A stretch of DNA of 47,473 nt, taken from Peribacillus psychrosaccharolyticus ATCC 23296 (GTDB lineage: Bacteria > Bacillota > Bacilli > Bacillales > DSM-1321). Below are positions 1-8,915 of the stretch, in pieces (the stretch's first letter is position 1; each line of letters opens with the position of its first letter). A program made the position numbers and the translations under genes. The DNA lies in assembly GCF_000305495.1 (NCBI RefSeq), contig NZ_AJTN02000251.1, forward strand, positions 1 to 47,473. The letters run 5' to 3'. The notes beneath the pieces are model-generated. The model was not told where the DNA came from. It made no database searches and worked only from the letters and a program-made list of their open reading frames with translations.

Positions 1-1
1 G

Positions 2-1966
2 TCTCTTTCTCTTGTGATTTATGTGAAAATTCTCGGTCCACCGACCATTGCTGTTCCACAATCTAGTCTATATTACAGTGATAGTGGACAATTGATAGGG
101 GAAACTGATATCGGTCAAAAAAGATATTGGACGGGACTTCCTTCCATCTCTCAAAATCTCATTGACGCGACGATTTCTGTCGAGGATCGTAAATTTTATA
201 AACATCATGGTTTCGACATAAAAAGGATTGCTGGTGCATTGATTGCTGATTTAAAAGCATTGGATAAAGTGCAAGGTGCTAGTACGATTACGCAGCAATA
301 CGCACGGAATCTTTATTTAGGACATGATAAAACATGGAGCAGAAAAGCTCACGAAGCGATTTATACATTAAGACTCGAGATGAATTATTCAAAAGAAGAA
401 ATTCTCGAAGGCTATTTAAATACGATTTATTATGGACATGGTGTCTATGGGGTCAAAGCTGCTAGTCAATTTTATTTCGGTGTTGATCCGAGTAAACTAT
501 CTGTTGCTCAAGCCAGCATGCTTGCGGGGATTCCCAAAGGACCTTCACGTTATTCACCTATAGCCAACCCTCAACTGGCTAAAGATCGTCAATCCCATGT
601 TCTTGCATCGATGGTTACCCAAACATATATAACCGAAAAAGAACGTGTCCAAGCGGAAAAGACCGAACTTATATTAAACGGTAAGTATCAAGTAGAAAAA
701 CAGAGCCACGCTCCTTTTTTCCAGGATGCCGTTAAATCTGCACTAAAAACACAGTTGAAGATCGATGACCGAACCATTGAAATGGGCGGATTAAAGGTTT
801 TTACAACATTAAATGTGAAGCAGCAGGAAATTGCTGAAAAAGCTTTTGCAGACATCCTATCGAAAGATTCATCCATTCAAGCTGCGTTAATCGCAATGGA
901 ACCTAGCACTGGCGAGGTTAAAGCTCTTGCAGGTGGTAGAAATTATCAGGAATCACCCTTTAACCGGGCCACACAAGCAGTTCGTCAGCCTGGCTCTACC
1001 ATTAAGCCGCTTCTCTATTATTCTGCGCTAGAAAGCGGCTTTACGCCTTCAACTACATTATTGAGCGAGCCAACAACCTTTACGTTTGATAAGGGGCAAT
1101 CATCGTATACGCCCCATAATTATAACAACCAGTATGCAAATGGCGAAATTACTCTCGCACAGGCTATCGCACTCTCCGATAATGTGTATGCCGTGAAGAC
1201 TCACTTATATTTAGGAAAAGATACATTGATTAAAACAGCTCGTAAATTCGGCATTACGGCAAAAATGGCTCATGTACCTTCTCTTGCACTTGGAACATCT
1301 GGAGTAAGACCTATTGAAATGGTCAACGCATACAGTATCTTGGCTAATGGCGGAAAAGAAGTTGAACCAACTTTCATTACCAAGGTCGAGAATGCAAAAG
1401 GTGAGGTTATTTTTGAGGCAGATCCTCAAGAAAAACAAATTCTTGATCCTGCTCAGACTGCGGTTATGAACGGGTTGTTAACTGGAGTGTTCGATTCAAA
1501 ACTAAACGGATATACCAAAGTAACAGGCAGCACCATCCTTCGTGAAATATCACGGATATATGCTGGTAAATCAGGTTCGACCTCTACGGACAGCTGGATG
1601 ATTGGCTACACCCCAGAGTTAGTGACTGGCGTCTGGACAGGGTACGATCAAGCAAAGAAAATTACTAATCCTTCGGAAAAGATGTATGCGAAAAAGCTTT
1701 GGATTCGTTTTATGGAACAAAGTCTTAAGGGTCAGCCGGTTAACTCATTTCCGCAGCCAAATGACGTCATTAATGTAGCTGTCGATCCGATAAGCGGCAA
1801 ACTTTCAACCGATGACTGCCCTGTGTCAAGACTTACAGCCTTTGTAAAAGGTACGGAGCCTCAGGAATTTTGTACTCAGCCTACCCCTGAAAAGGCGGAG
1901 AAGAAAGTCCAGCCAGATGATAAAAAGGCACCATGGTACAAGCGATTCTTAAAAATTTGGCAATAA
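2..1966 (+). CDS. pbpG: Class A penicillin-binding protein, 5'-truncated by the window edge
   Basis: Bifunctional peptidoglycan synthase. The glycosyltransferase domain polymerises lipid II and the transpeptidase domain cross-links stem peptides outside the membrane. The frame is open to the window edge, so the true start and most of the membrane anchor lie upstream; the GTG at 14 is only the first start-like codon. Counting from it, the glycosyltransferase motifs EDRKFYKHHG and GASTITQQYARN lie near residues 58 and 88. The transpeptidase shows S328-T-I-K331 (active-site Ser328), S388-D-N390 and K519-S-G521. The C-terminus is lysine-rich. The next genes are ywhD, ywhC and ywhB as in B. subtilis, where this position is held by pbpG (PBP2d, forespore-expressed). 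The symbol therefore rests on synteny as well as domain order. Confidence 0.88.
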   Translation, partial: SLSLVIYVKILGPPTIAVPQSSLYYSDSGQLIGETDIGQKRYWTGLPSISQNLIDATISVEDRKFYKHHGFDIKRIAGALIADLKALDKVQGASTITQQYARNLYLGHDKTWSRKAHEAIYTLRLEMNYSKEEILEGYLNTIYYGHGVYGVKAASQFYFGVDPSKLSVAQASMLAGIPKGPSRYSPIANPQLAKDRQSHVLASMVTQTYITEKERVQAEKTELILNGKYQVEKQSHAPFFQDAVKSALKTQLKIDDRTIEMGGLKVFTTLNVKQQEIAEKAFADILSKDSSIQAALIAMEPSTGEVKALAGGRNYQESPFNRATQAVRQPGSTIKPLLYYSALESGFTPSTTLLSEPTTFTFDKGQSSYTPHNYNNQYANGEITLAQAIALSDNVYAVKTHLYLGKDTLIKTARKFGITAKMAHVPSLALGTSGVRPIEMVNAYSILANGGKEVEPTFITKVENAKGEVIFEADPQEKQILDPAQTAVMNGLLTGVFDSKLNGYTKVTGSTILREISRIYAGKSGSTSTDSWMIGYTPELVTGVWTGYDQAKKITNPSEKMYAKKLWIRFMEQSLKGQPVNSFPQPNDVINVAVDPISGKLSTDDCPVSRLTAFVKGTEPQEFCTQPTPEKAEKKVQPDDKKAPWYKRFLKIWQ

Positions 1967-1969
1967 AGC

Positions 1970-2009
1970 AAAAAACCTCGAAAGCCAAGGGAGGCAATCG
2001 AGGTTTTTT
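1970..2009. terminator. Bidirectional intrinsic terminator after pbpG
   Basis: The arms AAAAAACCTCGA (1970-1981) and TCGAGGTTTTTT (1998-2009) form a 12-bp stem with U-runs in both orientations. It ends pbpG and can also stop leftward transcription from ywhD. Confidence 0.85.
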
Positions 2010-2118
2010 GTGTCCTAGTGCTATAGCGTTGATACGCTGATTTCAGTTTACTTATAAACTGTTAATTCGACAAGAATTATCCAGTTAAACAAGGTAACAT
2101 TCACACTTTAGACATATC

Positions 2119-2628
2119 TCAACCTAAGAGGTCTTGTTTTAATTGTTCAGTAGAACGTGCCCACATTCCAGCATCATGATGTTGCAGGAAGTCAGCCAAA
2201 ATCTTTTTCGATTTCTCGTCCATATGAGAAACAATAATTTTGCGTTTTAGCGATTTATCCATGTTGTTTACATGTTCGGGCAATGATTTGTATCCGCGTC
2301 TGATTGACCTGTCTACTGTCATTTCACAAGCGGTTACCCCAGCATACATAGGTCCTTGTTGAGCAGCTTCAATCGTTACCCAAACAAGCCAGTAAAGCTT
2401 GCCGTTCGGTACCTCTTCTTTTGTTTTTAAAAATTTAATGCCTCGTTCAACCGTGCTCCTTGCATGCATAGCACCGATATCAACAACGGCATCTCCTGCC
2501 TCAACATCAATAATTACCGGTGAGATATTATCTAGGGTTAATACACCAGCTCCATACCCGCCATGGCCTTCTGTCGGGTCATTTTTAATAATATTAAAGC
2601 CCAGCTTTTTCTTAGGTTGTTCTTCCAT
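2119..2628 (-). CDS. ywhD: YwhD family protein
   Basis: A 169-residue protein of the conserved YwhD family, whose function is not established. It has no signal peptide or membrane segment and looks cytosolic. The sequence is rich in acidic and basic residues, with a conserved-looking centre (GDAVVDIGAMHARSTVERG). A strong ribosome-binding site (AAAGGAGGT) lies just upstream of the ATG. It follows the membrane protease gene ywhC in the same direction in the order pbpG/ywhD/ywhC/ywhB known from B. subtilis, which supports the family call but does not reveal a role. Confidence 0.8.
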   Translation of the reverse strand: MEEQPKKKLGFNIIKNDPTEGHGGYGAGVLTLDNISPVIIDVEAGDAVVDIGAMHARSTVERGIKFLKTKEEVPNGKLYWLVWVTIEAAQQGPMYAGVTACEMTVDRSIRRGYKSLPEHVNNMDKSLKRKIIVSHMDEKSKKILADFLQHHDAGMWARSTEQLKQDLLG

Positions 2629-2655
2629 TCCTTACTACCTCCTTTTACAAATATA

Positions 2656-3309
2656 TTAATAAAAGAACAGCGTGAAAAACTGATTCATAAGATCATAAAT
2701 AAACGGGATCACGATCGAGAAAATCGGTTGAATCGTAATGGCGTTTAATGGTGGAATTATCACCAAGATTAAGAAGATAAGTGAACCATAGTTTTCATAT
2801 TGTGTCATTTTAGCTCGAGTTGAATTGGATACCAGATCTTCAACAATTCTATAGCCGTCTAATGGCGGCAGCGGAATTAAGTTAAAGACGAATAATACCA
2901 CATTTAGTTGGATTAATTTATTGATAAATGGTTCCACATAAACCGGTATTGGTTGTCCGGACGCGAAAAATGAATACAGAATGGCATAACCGATTGCCGC
3001 CACTACTAGGTTGCTCAATGGTCCGGCAGCTGATACGAGCACCCCGGCAAGCCTAGGATTCTTAAAATAAAACCGATTGACCGGGACAGGTTTAGCCCAA
3101 CCGAATCCTGCTATCAATAGGAGAATGGTCCCGAAAGGATCCAAATGCTTCATCGGATTCAGCGTCACACGCCCTTGGTTTTTTGCCGTAGGATCACCGA
3201 ACTTATACGCGACATAGGCATGAGAAAATTCATGGACAGTGAAGGCAATTAATAGCACAGCCACCACATACGGAATTTCTTCTAAATTAAACGCTAAAAA
3301 TCTCTCCAC
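2656..3309 (-). CDS. ywhC: Site-2-protease family membrane metalloprotease YwhC
   Basis: An intramembrane zinc protease of the M50 family. The metal-binding motif H26-E27-F-S-H30 sits in the first hydrophobic segment, and the second motif N143-LIPLPPLDG carries the third ligand Asp151. About five to six hydrophobic segments fill the 217 residues, which is the short PDZ-less form typical of the YwhC/Rv2625c group. The substrate is unknown; related proteases cleave membrane-bound regulatory proteins. It lies 27 bases upstream of ywhD and is probably cotranscribed with it. Confidence 0.88.
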   Translation of the reverse strand: MERFLAFNLEEIPYVVAVLLIAFTVHEFSHAYVAYKFGDPTAKNQGRVTLNPMKHLDPFGTILLLIAGFGWAKPVPVNRFYFKNPRLAGVLVSAAGPLSNLVVAAIGYAILYSFFASGQPIPVYVEPFINKLIQLNVVLFVFNLIPLPPLDGYRIVEDLVSNSTRAKMTQYENYGSLIFLILVIIPPLNAITIQPIFSIVIPFIYDLMNQFFTLFFY

Positions 3310-3451
3310 ATGGACTCTCCCTTATCGTTTGATACGATTAGTATACAACAAATTCCTATTGAAGAAAAAAAGTTGAGCTGTCTACCTTTTCTTGCAATTA
3401 GTTTTTTGGTATGAAACACTACTGACATACCGTATGAAAGGAGGATGCTGC

Positions 3452-3637
3452 ATGCCCTATGTAACTGTAAAAATGCTTGAAGGACGTACCGAGGAACAAA
3501 AGAAAGCACTAGTAGAAAAAGTAACTTTGGCTGTATCTGAAACAACAGGTGCCCCTTCTGAAAATATCACGATCTTCATTGAAGAAATGTCAAAAAACCA
3601 TTATGCCCAAAATGGCGTACGATTCAGCGATAAGTAA
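3452..3637 (+). CDS. ywhB: 4-oxalocrotonate tautomerase family protein YwhB
   Basis: A 61-residue tautomerase-superfamily subunit. The ATG at 3452 is chosen because AAAGGAGG (3437-3444) lies 7 bases upstream and it places proline directly after the initiator methionine. That Pro becomes the catalytic N-terminal base after methionine removal. Arg12 corresponds to the conserved Arg11 of mature 4-OT. The second arginine of classical 4-OT (Arg39) is absent, as in B. subtilis YwhB. The natural substrate is not evident: no aromatic catabolic genes are nearby, so the annotation should stay at family level. Confidence 0.85.
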   Translation: MPYVTVKMLEGRTEEQKKALVEKVTLAVSETTGAPSENITIFIEEMSKNHYAQNGVRFSDK

Positions 3638-3643
3638 CTACAT

Positions 3644-3683
3644 AAAGGAAAAGCTAAGCTTATGACAGCTTAGCTTTTCCTTT
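3644..3683. terminator. Bidirectional terminator between ywhB and ywgA
   Basis: A 17-bp perfect stem: AAAGGAAAAGCTAAGCT (3644-3660) pairs with AGCTTAGCTTTTCCTTT (3667-3683) around a 6-base loop. It overlaps the stop region of the convergent ywgA. Confidence 0.85.
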
Positions 3684-4186
3684 TAAGGAGTCAATATATT
3701 GATATGCCTCGTCAATCTCCTCTATGCTATATCTCTGCTTACTCTTGAGTGTAAAGATCTTTTCAGCTACCTCTTCCTTCTCCAATGTTTCAAAGTACAA
3801 AACCGTTGAAACAAGTTCCAAAAAGCGGGCATTTTTCTCATTCATATCAAGCAGACAATCTTCAAGCTTCGGCATGTCGATTTCGTGCATATCCATAAAT
3901 CCTTTTCCGGTTTCGGTAATAGAATAGCGGTATTGGTAATATCCTGCTTTCTTTCCTTCACTTCATGTAAATATCCCATATTACATAGCTCTTCAATTCG
4001 TAGTGTCAATTCTTCTGAATAAGGGCCATAGAAATGGAACTCAAATTTCTCTTGAAAAGGAAATGACAGCTTTTTAGCGATATATATAATCTTCTGCAGC
4101 TTCTTTCTGCCTGCAATCTCACCGGACGCCGCAATGGCATTCATAATTCTAGCGTGCTCCTTGAACAAAGGAAAATCACTCCTCAC
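3660..4186 (-). pseudogene. ywgA: ywgA, interrupted by a single-base frameshift
   Basis: Two overlapping reading frames together encode a YwgA-like protein. The upstream part ends its family-like sequence at GYLHEVKERK. The downstream frame continues with AGYYQYRYSITETGKGFMDM and runs to the stop at 3660. The switch lies near 3938-3946 on the minus strand at GAAAGAAAGCAGGA, where one base is missing between the AAG and GCA codons; without it the product would be about 170 residues. The most likely start is TTG at 4168, preceded by GAGGAG, rather than GTG at 4186. It lies just downstream of ywfO, as in B. subtilis. The cause may be mutation, sequencing error or -1 frameshifting at A-AAG. The function of YwgA is unknown. 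Confidence 0.75.
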
Positions 4187-4213
4187 ACAATATTTCCATC
4201 AAACTACTTTATT

Positions 4214-5521
4214 TCAATCTGCCATCTCAAGCAGCCGGCGAATTTGTTGTTTCACGTTCTTGTTTGTCGATTCGTCGCGCAAAAAATCTGCAGGATAATA
4301 TAATTTATGATCGGTCCGGCGTTTGCCTGAAATCGCTTCGACAATTTCTGATTCTCGTGAAAGCTCACGGATTTCTCCATTGTTTTTCAACAGATGAATC
4401 GGCAGACGCTCTTCTTCCTCACCTGGCCGATAGAAATCATACGGCAGATCTGAGGAAGAGTCTACTACCAAATAATAGTCAGGATCTATCCCTGCCTCTT
4501 TAAACAGCTTTGTTAGTTCAATCAACTTATTCATTTGCTCATTTGAAGGATGAAACTCGGTATATTTAAACAGGCGGCGATTCATAAACCGACTGCAAAG
4601 GTCACGCAGTATTTCATCGCCTTCATGTTCCCAGTTTGCAAAATAATAAAGCATCACGGCTTCATCCATTTTCAGATAATCTTTCAAGGTAACATCACCT
4701 TTGAAAAGTGAATGAAAATGAACTGGATCTTGCTCAAAATGGTAGCCCGTTTCATATAAATATTTCGCACGATGCAGCACCTTAGTTAGTATCACTTCGG
4801 CACTCCGAGTTACCGGGTGAAAATAGACCTGCCAATACATTTGATAGCGGCTCATGATGTAATCCTCTACGGCGTGCATGCCGCTTTGCTTGATAACAGC
4901 TTGGTCCTCACGAGGCCTCATAACGCGCATAATCCGTTCCATGTCAAAATGCCCGTAGCTGACACCGGTAAAATATGCGTCACGCTGCAGATAATCCATC
5001 CGGTCCGCATCAATCTGACTCGATATCAGGCTGACAACGAGTTTCCCGCTATAGGTTTTGGCAATGACTTCGGCTACCTTCTTGGGAAAGTCTGCACCAA
5101 CCTGCGTAAGTACAGCATTCACTTCGGTATCACCAAGAATAATCTTCCTGGTGAATAACTCATGATCAAGGTCAAATACCTTTTCAAATGAGTGTGAAAA
5201 TGGACCATGTCCTAAATCATGTAGCAATGCTGCACACAATGATAATAGTCGCTCTTCTGGATTCCACTCTGGTCTGCCCTCAAAGACATCATCAATGATT
5301 CTGCGGACAATCTCATAAACGCCTAATGAATGACTTAATCGGCTGTGCTCCGCACCATGAAAAGTCAAATACGTTGTCCCTAGCTGTTTTACCCGGCGAA
5401 GGCGTTGAAACTCTTTCGTACCAATTAGATCCCATATTACCCGGTCACGCACGTGAATATAGCGATGAACCGGGTCTTTAAATACTTTCTCTTCGCTTAA
5501 CTTTTCACCGGAATATTCCAT
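4214..5521 (-). CDS. ywfO: HD-domain phosphohydrolase YwfO
   Basis: A 435-residue HD-superfamily metal-dependent phosphohydrolase. Visible metal/active-site motifs are H64 (RLSHSLG), the HD doublet H101-D102 followed by LGHGPFSH, and D171 (QIDADRMDYL). The closest characterised relatives of this family (for example Enterococcus EF1143) hydrolyse deoxynucleoside triphosphates. A role in nucleotide-pool control is therefore likely but inferred. It is the first gene of a leftward pair with ywgA. Confidence 0.85.
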   Translation of the reverse strand: MEYSGEKLSEEKVFKDPVHRYIHVRDRVIWDLIGTKEFQRLRRVKQLGTTYLTFHGAEHSRLSHSLGVYEIVRRIIDDVFEGRPEWNPEERLLSLCAALLHDLGHGPFSHSFEKVFDLDHELFTRKIILGDTEVNAVLTQVGADFPKKVAEVIAKTYSGKLVVSLISSQIDADRMDYLQRDAYFTGVSYGHFDMERIMRVMRPREDQAVIKQSGMHAVEDYIMSRYQMYWQVYFHPVTRSAEVILTKVLHRAKYLYETGYHFEQDPVHFHSLFKGDVTLKDYLKMDEAVMLYYFANWEHEGDEILRDLCSRFMNRRLFKYTEFHPSNEQMNKLIELTKLFKEAGIDPDYYLVVDSSSDLPYDFYRPGEEEERLPIHLLKNNGEIRELSRESEIVEAISGKRRTDHKLYYPADFLRDESTNKNVKQQIRRLLEMAD

Positions 5522-5895
5522 GGCCTACCCTCTTTTTTATAGTCTGATACTTTTTAGTATAGCTCGTTCTCGACAGGATTCCTACCTGTCAGTTTTGGTA
5601 AAAATGAGTCATATCGTGTGAAGTCCTGCTGTTTCAACATTTTTATTAGCAAAAATATTTTTCTTATCTTATTGTGTCTATATTTTTAGTAAAAACACAT
5701 TCTGCACTTCTTACATACCACTTTAAAGCGATGAAAAACCTTGATGTTCACTTTAAAAAACTAGTATCCTTCCAAGTTTTTGGTATAAAAAGTCTAACAT
5801 CTGGCGACAATGAAGACTAGAACAACATAAATAATCTTAAGTCATGACAAATAATTTACAAGAAAGTATAAATTACCAGAAAAGGAGTAGATATT
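5522..5895. other. Intergenic region between ywfO and rsfA
   Basis: This AT-rich 374-base gap between divergent genes has no supportable reading frame. Its one recognisable element is the sigma-F-like promoter at 5783-5812. Confidence 0.6.
5783..5812 (+). promoter_or_regulatory. Sigma-F-type promoter for rsfA
   Basis: A -35 GTATA (5783-5787) fits GYWTA. After a 15-base spacer, GGCGACAATG (5803-5812) matches the -10 consensus GGNRANAMTR at every defined position. RsfA is a forespore regulator made under sigma-F/sigma-G in B. subtilis, so the element fits its gene. The leader to the start codon would be about 75 bases. Confidence 0.6.
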
Positions 5896-6624
5896 ATGAA
5901 AGTTCGTCAAGATGCATGGACCGAGGAAGATGATTTATTACTAGCAGAAACCGTTCTCCGGCATGTTCGGGAAGGAAGCACACAATTAAATGCCTTTGAA
6001 GAAGTAGGAGATAAATTAAACCGTACGTCTGCCGCTTGTGGATTCCGCTGGAACGCCGTTGTCCGTCATACTTATGACAAGGCACTGTCTCTAGCAAAAA
6101 AACAACGGAAGCAACGGAAACGGATACTAGGAAAGGACCTTGGCGGTAAGAAACGTTTACTCTATACCCCTCCAGCGCCGACCATATCCGATATAACTAT
6201 TCCAGCCAATCAATCTGTTGAAGAGGACATAGAAACTAGTATTCATTTAGATACAGAAGTTGAAACCCCATATATACCAATGGAATATGTAGAAAAAGAA
6301 CAATCACACACTCAGAATCTTTCACTTGATGCTGTGATTACTTATTTAAAGTCTATGAATGGTACTAGTCTTCAGCTTGAAGTATTACGCACCGAAAATG
6401 AGAGACTGAAATTCGAATTAAATGATGTGAGAAAACGGAATCAGGAGCTTGAAAGAAAAGTAAATCATTTAGAGCAGGATACGGGACTGATTCAAGAAGA
6501 TTATGAAACACTAATGAAAATTATGAACCGCGCTCGGAAACTCGTCTTATTAGAAGAAGATGACCGGCCGGCTACAAAATTCAAGATGGACAGAAATGGT
6601 AATTTAGAAAAAGTTGCCGAGTAA
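5896..6624 (+). CDS. rsfA: Prespore-specific transcription regulator RsfA
   Basis: A 242-residue RsfA-type regulator acting in the forespore, where it modulates sigma-F-dependent genes. The N-terminal 55 residues form a Myb/SANT-like DNA-binding module ([17 protein letters not shown] ... [15 protein letters not shown]). A basic patch, KKQRKQRKR, follows. A variable acidic linker leads to a C-terminal coiled coil from about residue 160 to 200 ([20 protein letters not shown]), likely for oligomerisation. The start is set by AAAGGAG 8 bases upstream of the ATG. It stands alone between a sigma-F-type promoter and a terminator. Confidence 0.9.
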   Translation: MKVRQDAWTEEDDLLLAETVLRHVREGSTQLNAFEEVGDKLNRTSAACGFRWNAVVRHTYDKALSLAKKQRKQRKRILGKDLGGKKRLLYTPPAPTISDITIPANQSVEEDIETSIHLDTEVETPYIPMEYVEKEQSHTQNLSLDAVITYLKSMNGTSLQLEVLRTENERLKFELNDVRKRNQELERKVNHLEQDTGLIQEDYETLMKIMNRARKLVLLEEDDRPATKFKMDRNGNLEKVAE

Positions 6625-6694
6625 CCATTGTTAAGTGGAGGCTCGCCTTCATCTTGGGAGAGAGAGCAGGCAGCAGCCTGTCTAATAGATTATA

Positions 6695-6735
6695 AAAAAA
6701 TCTGGTCAGTTCCATACGGATGCACCAGATTTTTT
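6695..6735. terminator. Bidirectional terminator between rsfA and lipL
   Basis: AAAAAATCTGGT (6695-6706) pairs with ACCAGATTTTTT (6724-6735). U-runs lie on both sides, serving the convergent genes rsfA and lipL. Confidence 0.85.
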
Positions 6736-6744
6736 ACTTGCTTA

Positions 6745-7590
6745 TTATTCATCTATCCTTTGAAACACCTTATCGTTTCGGTCTACCACTCGTTCTAGAT
6801 ACGCTTCATACTGCGGCCATTCATCTGCCTCAAGCTGTGAAGAGGTCAGTTGACCTGCAGACTGCTTAAGTACTTGCAGTAATCTCAACATCACATCAGC
6901 TACTGACGATCCGTCCAGCAACTCATCAAGTGATGCCATCACCTCGGGTTGAATGTCTGGATACGTTACCTTCGTTTCATGTGTACCTTTTGCCGCATCA
7001 TAAAATCCTTTTACTAGGCTTGCACGTTCTGCACCGCTGCCAGAAACACAAAGATAGATTTGTACTGCTACCCCGTTACGAATGCGGCGCTGTGAGATTC
7101 CTGCAAACTTTTTTCCGCCAATACTTAAATCATAACTTCCGGGACAGTAAGACCCGCTTATTTCCATTGCTTCAATATTTACAGGAAATTCAGCAAACAT
7201 CTTTCTTACAAGCTCTAGCATCGTTTCGTAACCACGGTTAATTTCAATCCGATGGTCTCCCTCTGGAAAGACGAGCGAAATATTCAATACACCCGTATCA
7301 AGGACAACGGCAAGACCGCCTGAATTTCTCACAATGACTGAGTATCCTTGTTCAGTAAGATACTCTATTCCCTTTTTTAACAATGGCAATCTCGTATCTT
7401 GAATACCCAAGACAATCGTTTTATCATGGACCCACGTTCGTGCAGCTGCTGGCGAATTTCCACTTCCAACAGACCCACATAAAGTATCATCGATAGCAAA
7501 GGAATTTAGTGCAGACATCCCAAGTCCAATCGATGACTGATCAATAATCCGCCATACAGGCTGAACTAATAACGAACCTGCTTCATTCAT
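6745..7590 (-). CDS. lipL: Octanoyl-[GcvH]:protein N-octanoyltransferase
   Basis: An amidotransferase that moves the octanoyl group from GcvH to E2 subunits in Bacillus-type lipoate synthesis. The BPL/LplA-type fold is recognisable by [11 protein letters not shown] and [23 protein letters not shown]. The nucleophilic cysteine in SYCPGS is residue 149 from the chosen start, next to Cys150 in B. subtilis LipL. The ATG at 7590 is preferred over that at 7620: AAAGGAAG precedes 7590, and an extended -10 (TGGTATAAT, complement of 7629-7637) would start transcription almost at 7620. The gene lies just downstream of pta, as in B. subtilis. Confidence 0.9.
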   Translation of the reverse strand: MNEAGSLLVQPVWRIIDQSSIGLGMSALNSFAIDDTLCGSVGSGNSPAAARTWVHDKTIVLGIQDTRLPLLKKGIEYLTEQGYSVIVRNSGGLAVVLDTGVLNISLVFPEGDHRIEINRGYETMLELVRKMFAEFPVNIEAMEISGSYCPGSYDLSIGGKKFAGISQRRIRNGVAVQIYLCVSGSGAERASLVKGFYDAAKGTHETKVTYPDIQPEVMASLDELLDGSSVADVMLRLLQVLKQSAGQLTSSQLEADEWPQYEAYLERVVDRNDKVFQRIDE

Positions 7591-7628
7591 AGTTACGCTT
7601 CCTTTATATTCAAAATTCATACCTGCCC

Positions 7629-7637
7629 ATTATACCA
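7629..7637 (-). promoter_or_regulatory. Extended -10 promoter element for lipL
   Basis: The minus strand reads TGGTATAAT, a perfect extended -10 (TGN-TATAAT), between the pta stop and lipL. The -35 region within the pta 3' end is poor (TTCGGA at 18-base spacing). It implies lipL can be transcribed independently of pta. Confidence 0.5.
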
Positions 7638-7647
7638 TGATACTTCT

Positions 7648-8625
7648 TTAACTCCGAAGCGCTTGAGCAGCAGTTATAATCGCCAATTTATAGACGTCTT
7701 CCTCATTACATCCGCGTGATAAATCATTAACTGGACGATTAAGACCTTGAAGGATCGGACCTACTGCTTCAAAATTTCCTAATCGCTGTGCAATTTTATA
7801 GCCGATATTCCCAGATTCCAAGCTCGGGAAAACAAATACATTCGCATCCCCTTCAATTAATGAACCTGGTGCTTTTTTCGCAGCTACAGATGGAATAAAT
7901 GCTGCATCGAATTGAAATTCTCCATCAACGATAAGAGTGGGATCCAATTCTTGTGCCAGTTGAACGGCCTCTGATACCCGTTCTGTTTCCGGAGAATGTG
8001 CTGAACCCTTTGTTGAGAAGCTTAGCATCGCAACTTTTGGCTCAATATCAAACATTCTCGCCGTTTTAGCACTTTCTACTGCTATCTCTGCGAGGTCTTT
8101 ATTGTCCGGAGCTATATTGATGGCGCAGTCCCCAAACACATACTTTTCCTCACCGCGCACCATGATAAATGCCCCTGACGTCTTGGCTACACCTTCCTTT
8201 GTGCGGATAATTTGCAGCGCTGGACGCACGGTATCAGAAGTAGAATGCGCTGCACCACTTACCAGCCCGTCAGCTTTATTCGTATGAACAAGCATCGTCC
8301 CAAAGTAGTTTTCGTCTAATAGAACGTTTCGTGCTTCAGCATCTGAAGCTTTTCCACGCCGCGCTTCAACAAATGAAGCCGCGAGCTCATCCATCAAAAT
8401 ATAGTGTTGAGGATCATAAATTTCCGCTGCCTCGAGTGAAACCCCTAAGTGTTTCGCTTTATCTTGAATCTGCTCAATATTCCCAATTAATACAGGTGTT
8501 AATAGCTTTTCTTCTGCCAGCCTGGCTGCTGCAGTAAGTACTCGTTCATCAAGACCTTCTGGAAAAACAATTCTCAAATTATTACCGCTGATTTTCGCTT
8601 TTAACGTGTCGAAGATATCTACCAT
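7648..8625 (-). CDS. pta: Phosphate acetyltransferase
   Basis: Converts acetyl-CoA and phosphate to acetyl phosphate and CoA, the first step of overflow acetate formation with acetate kinase. The 325-residue length is the short Firmicute form without the N-terminal regulatory domain. Family signatures are visible: IVFPEGLDERVL near the N-terminus, GLVSGAAHST in the centre, MLSFSTKGSA, DGEFQFDAAF, and ANVFVFPSLESGNIGYK near the C-terminus. GAGGAGG precedes the ATG. It lies between hemQ (divergent) and lipL, as in B. subtilis. Confidence 0.95.
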   Translation of the reverse strand: MVDIFDTLKAKISGNNLRIVFPEGLDERVLTAAARLAEEKLLTPVLIGNIEQIQDKAKHLGVSLEAAEIYDPQHYILMDELAASFVEARRGKASDAEARNVLLDENYFGTMLVHTNKADGLVSGAAHSTSDTVRPALQIIRTKEGVAKTSGAFIMVRGEEKYVFGDCAINIAPDNKDLAEIAVESAKTARMFDIEPKVAMLSFSTKGSAHSPETERVSEAVQLAQELDPTLIVDGEFQFDAAFIPSVAAKKAPGSLIEGDANVFVFPSLESGNIGYKIAQRLGNFEAVGPILQGLNRPVNDLSRGCNEEDVYKLAIITAAQALRS

Positions 8626-8870
8626 TTTCTACTTCCTCCTCATGTTCTGCGAGATTTGTATATGTATTTGTTATTCCTATTATTGTACAACAGCAAACAT
8701 TTACTTCCTAACCTGCGCACTGGATATTTTTTCATTTCTACACTTGCCCATGTTCATATATCCCTATTTTTAGTGATTATCACCTATGTTCACAGGGTAA
8801 AATAAGATTTATGAACGTTTTTCGAACATTCGCTTACTGGCCGCTAAAAAATTATCTTTACAGCATTCTA

Positions 8871-8879
8871 TGGTATAGT
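8871..8879 (+). promoter_or_regulatory. Extended -10 element upstream of hemQ
   Basis: TGGTATAGT (8871-8879) is an extended -10 (TGN plus TATAGT) 36 bases before the hemQ start. No good -35 is seen at 16-18 bases. The imperfect TTTACA at 8857 is too close. Confidence 0.4.
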
Positions 8880-8915
8880 ATGGGTATAGAAATGAACTAT
8901 TAGGAGTGAAGAAGA

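Noticed and set aside
1211-1438. Minus-strand open frame inside pbpG
   Set aside because: It overlaps the transpeptidase domain between the SDN and KSG motifs and has no family features.
5440-5456. CACGTG near 5450 as a second parS
   Set aside because: The flanks (TCACGCACGTGAAT) do not match TGTTNCACGTGAAACA and the site lies inside ywfO.
8773-8783. GTGATTATCAC palindrome between pta and hemQ as a Fur or PerR box
   Set aside because: Only about 11 of 15 positions fit TGATAATNATTATCA, with one half-site poor; not enough to call.
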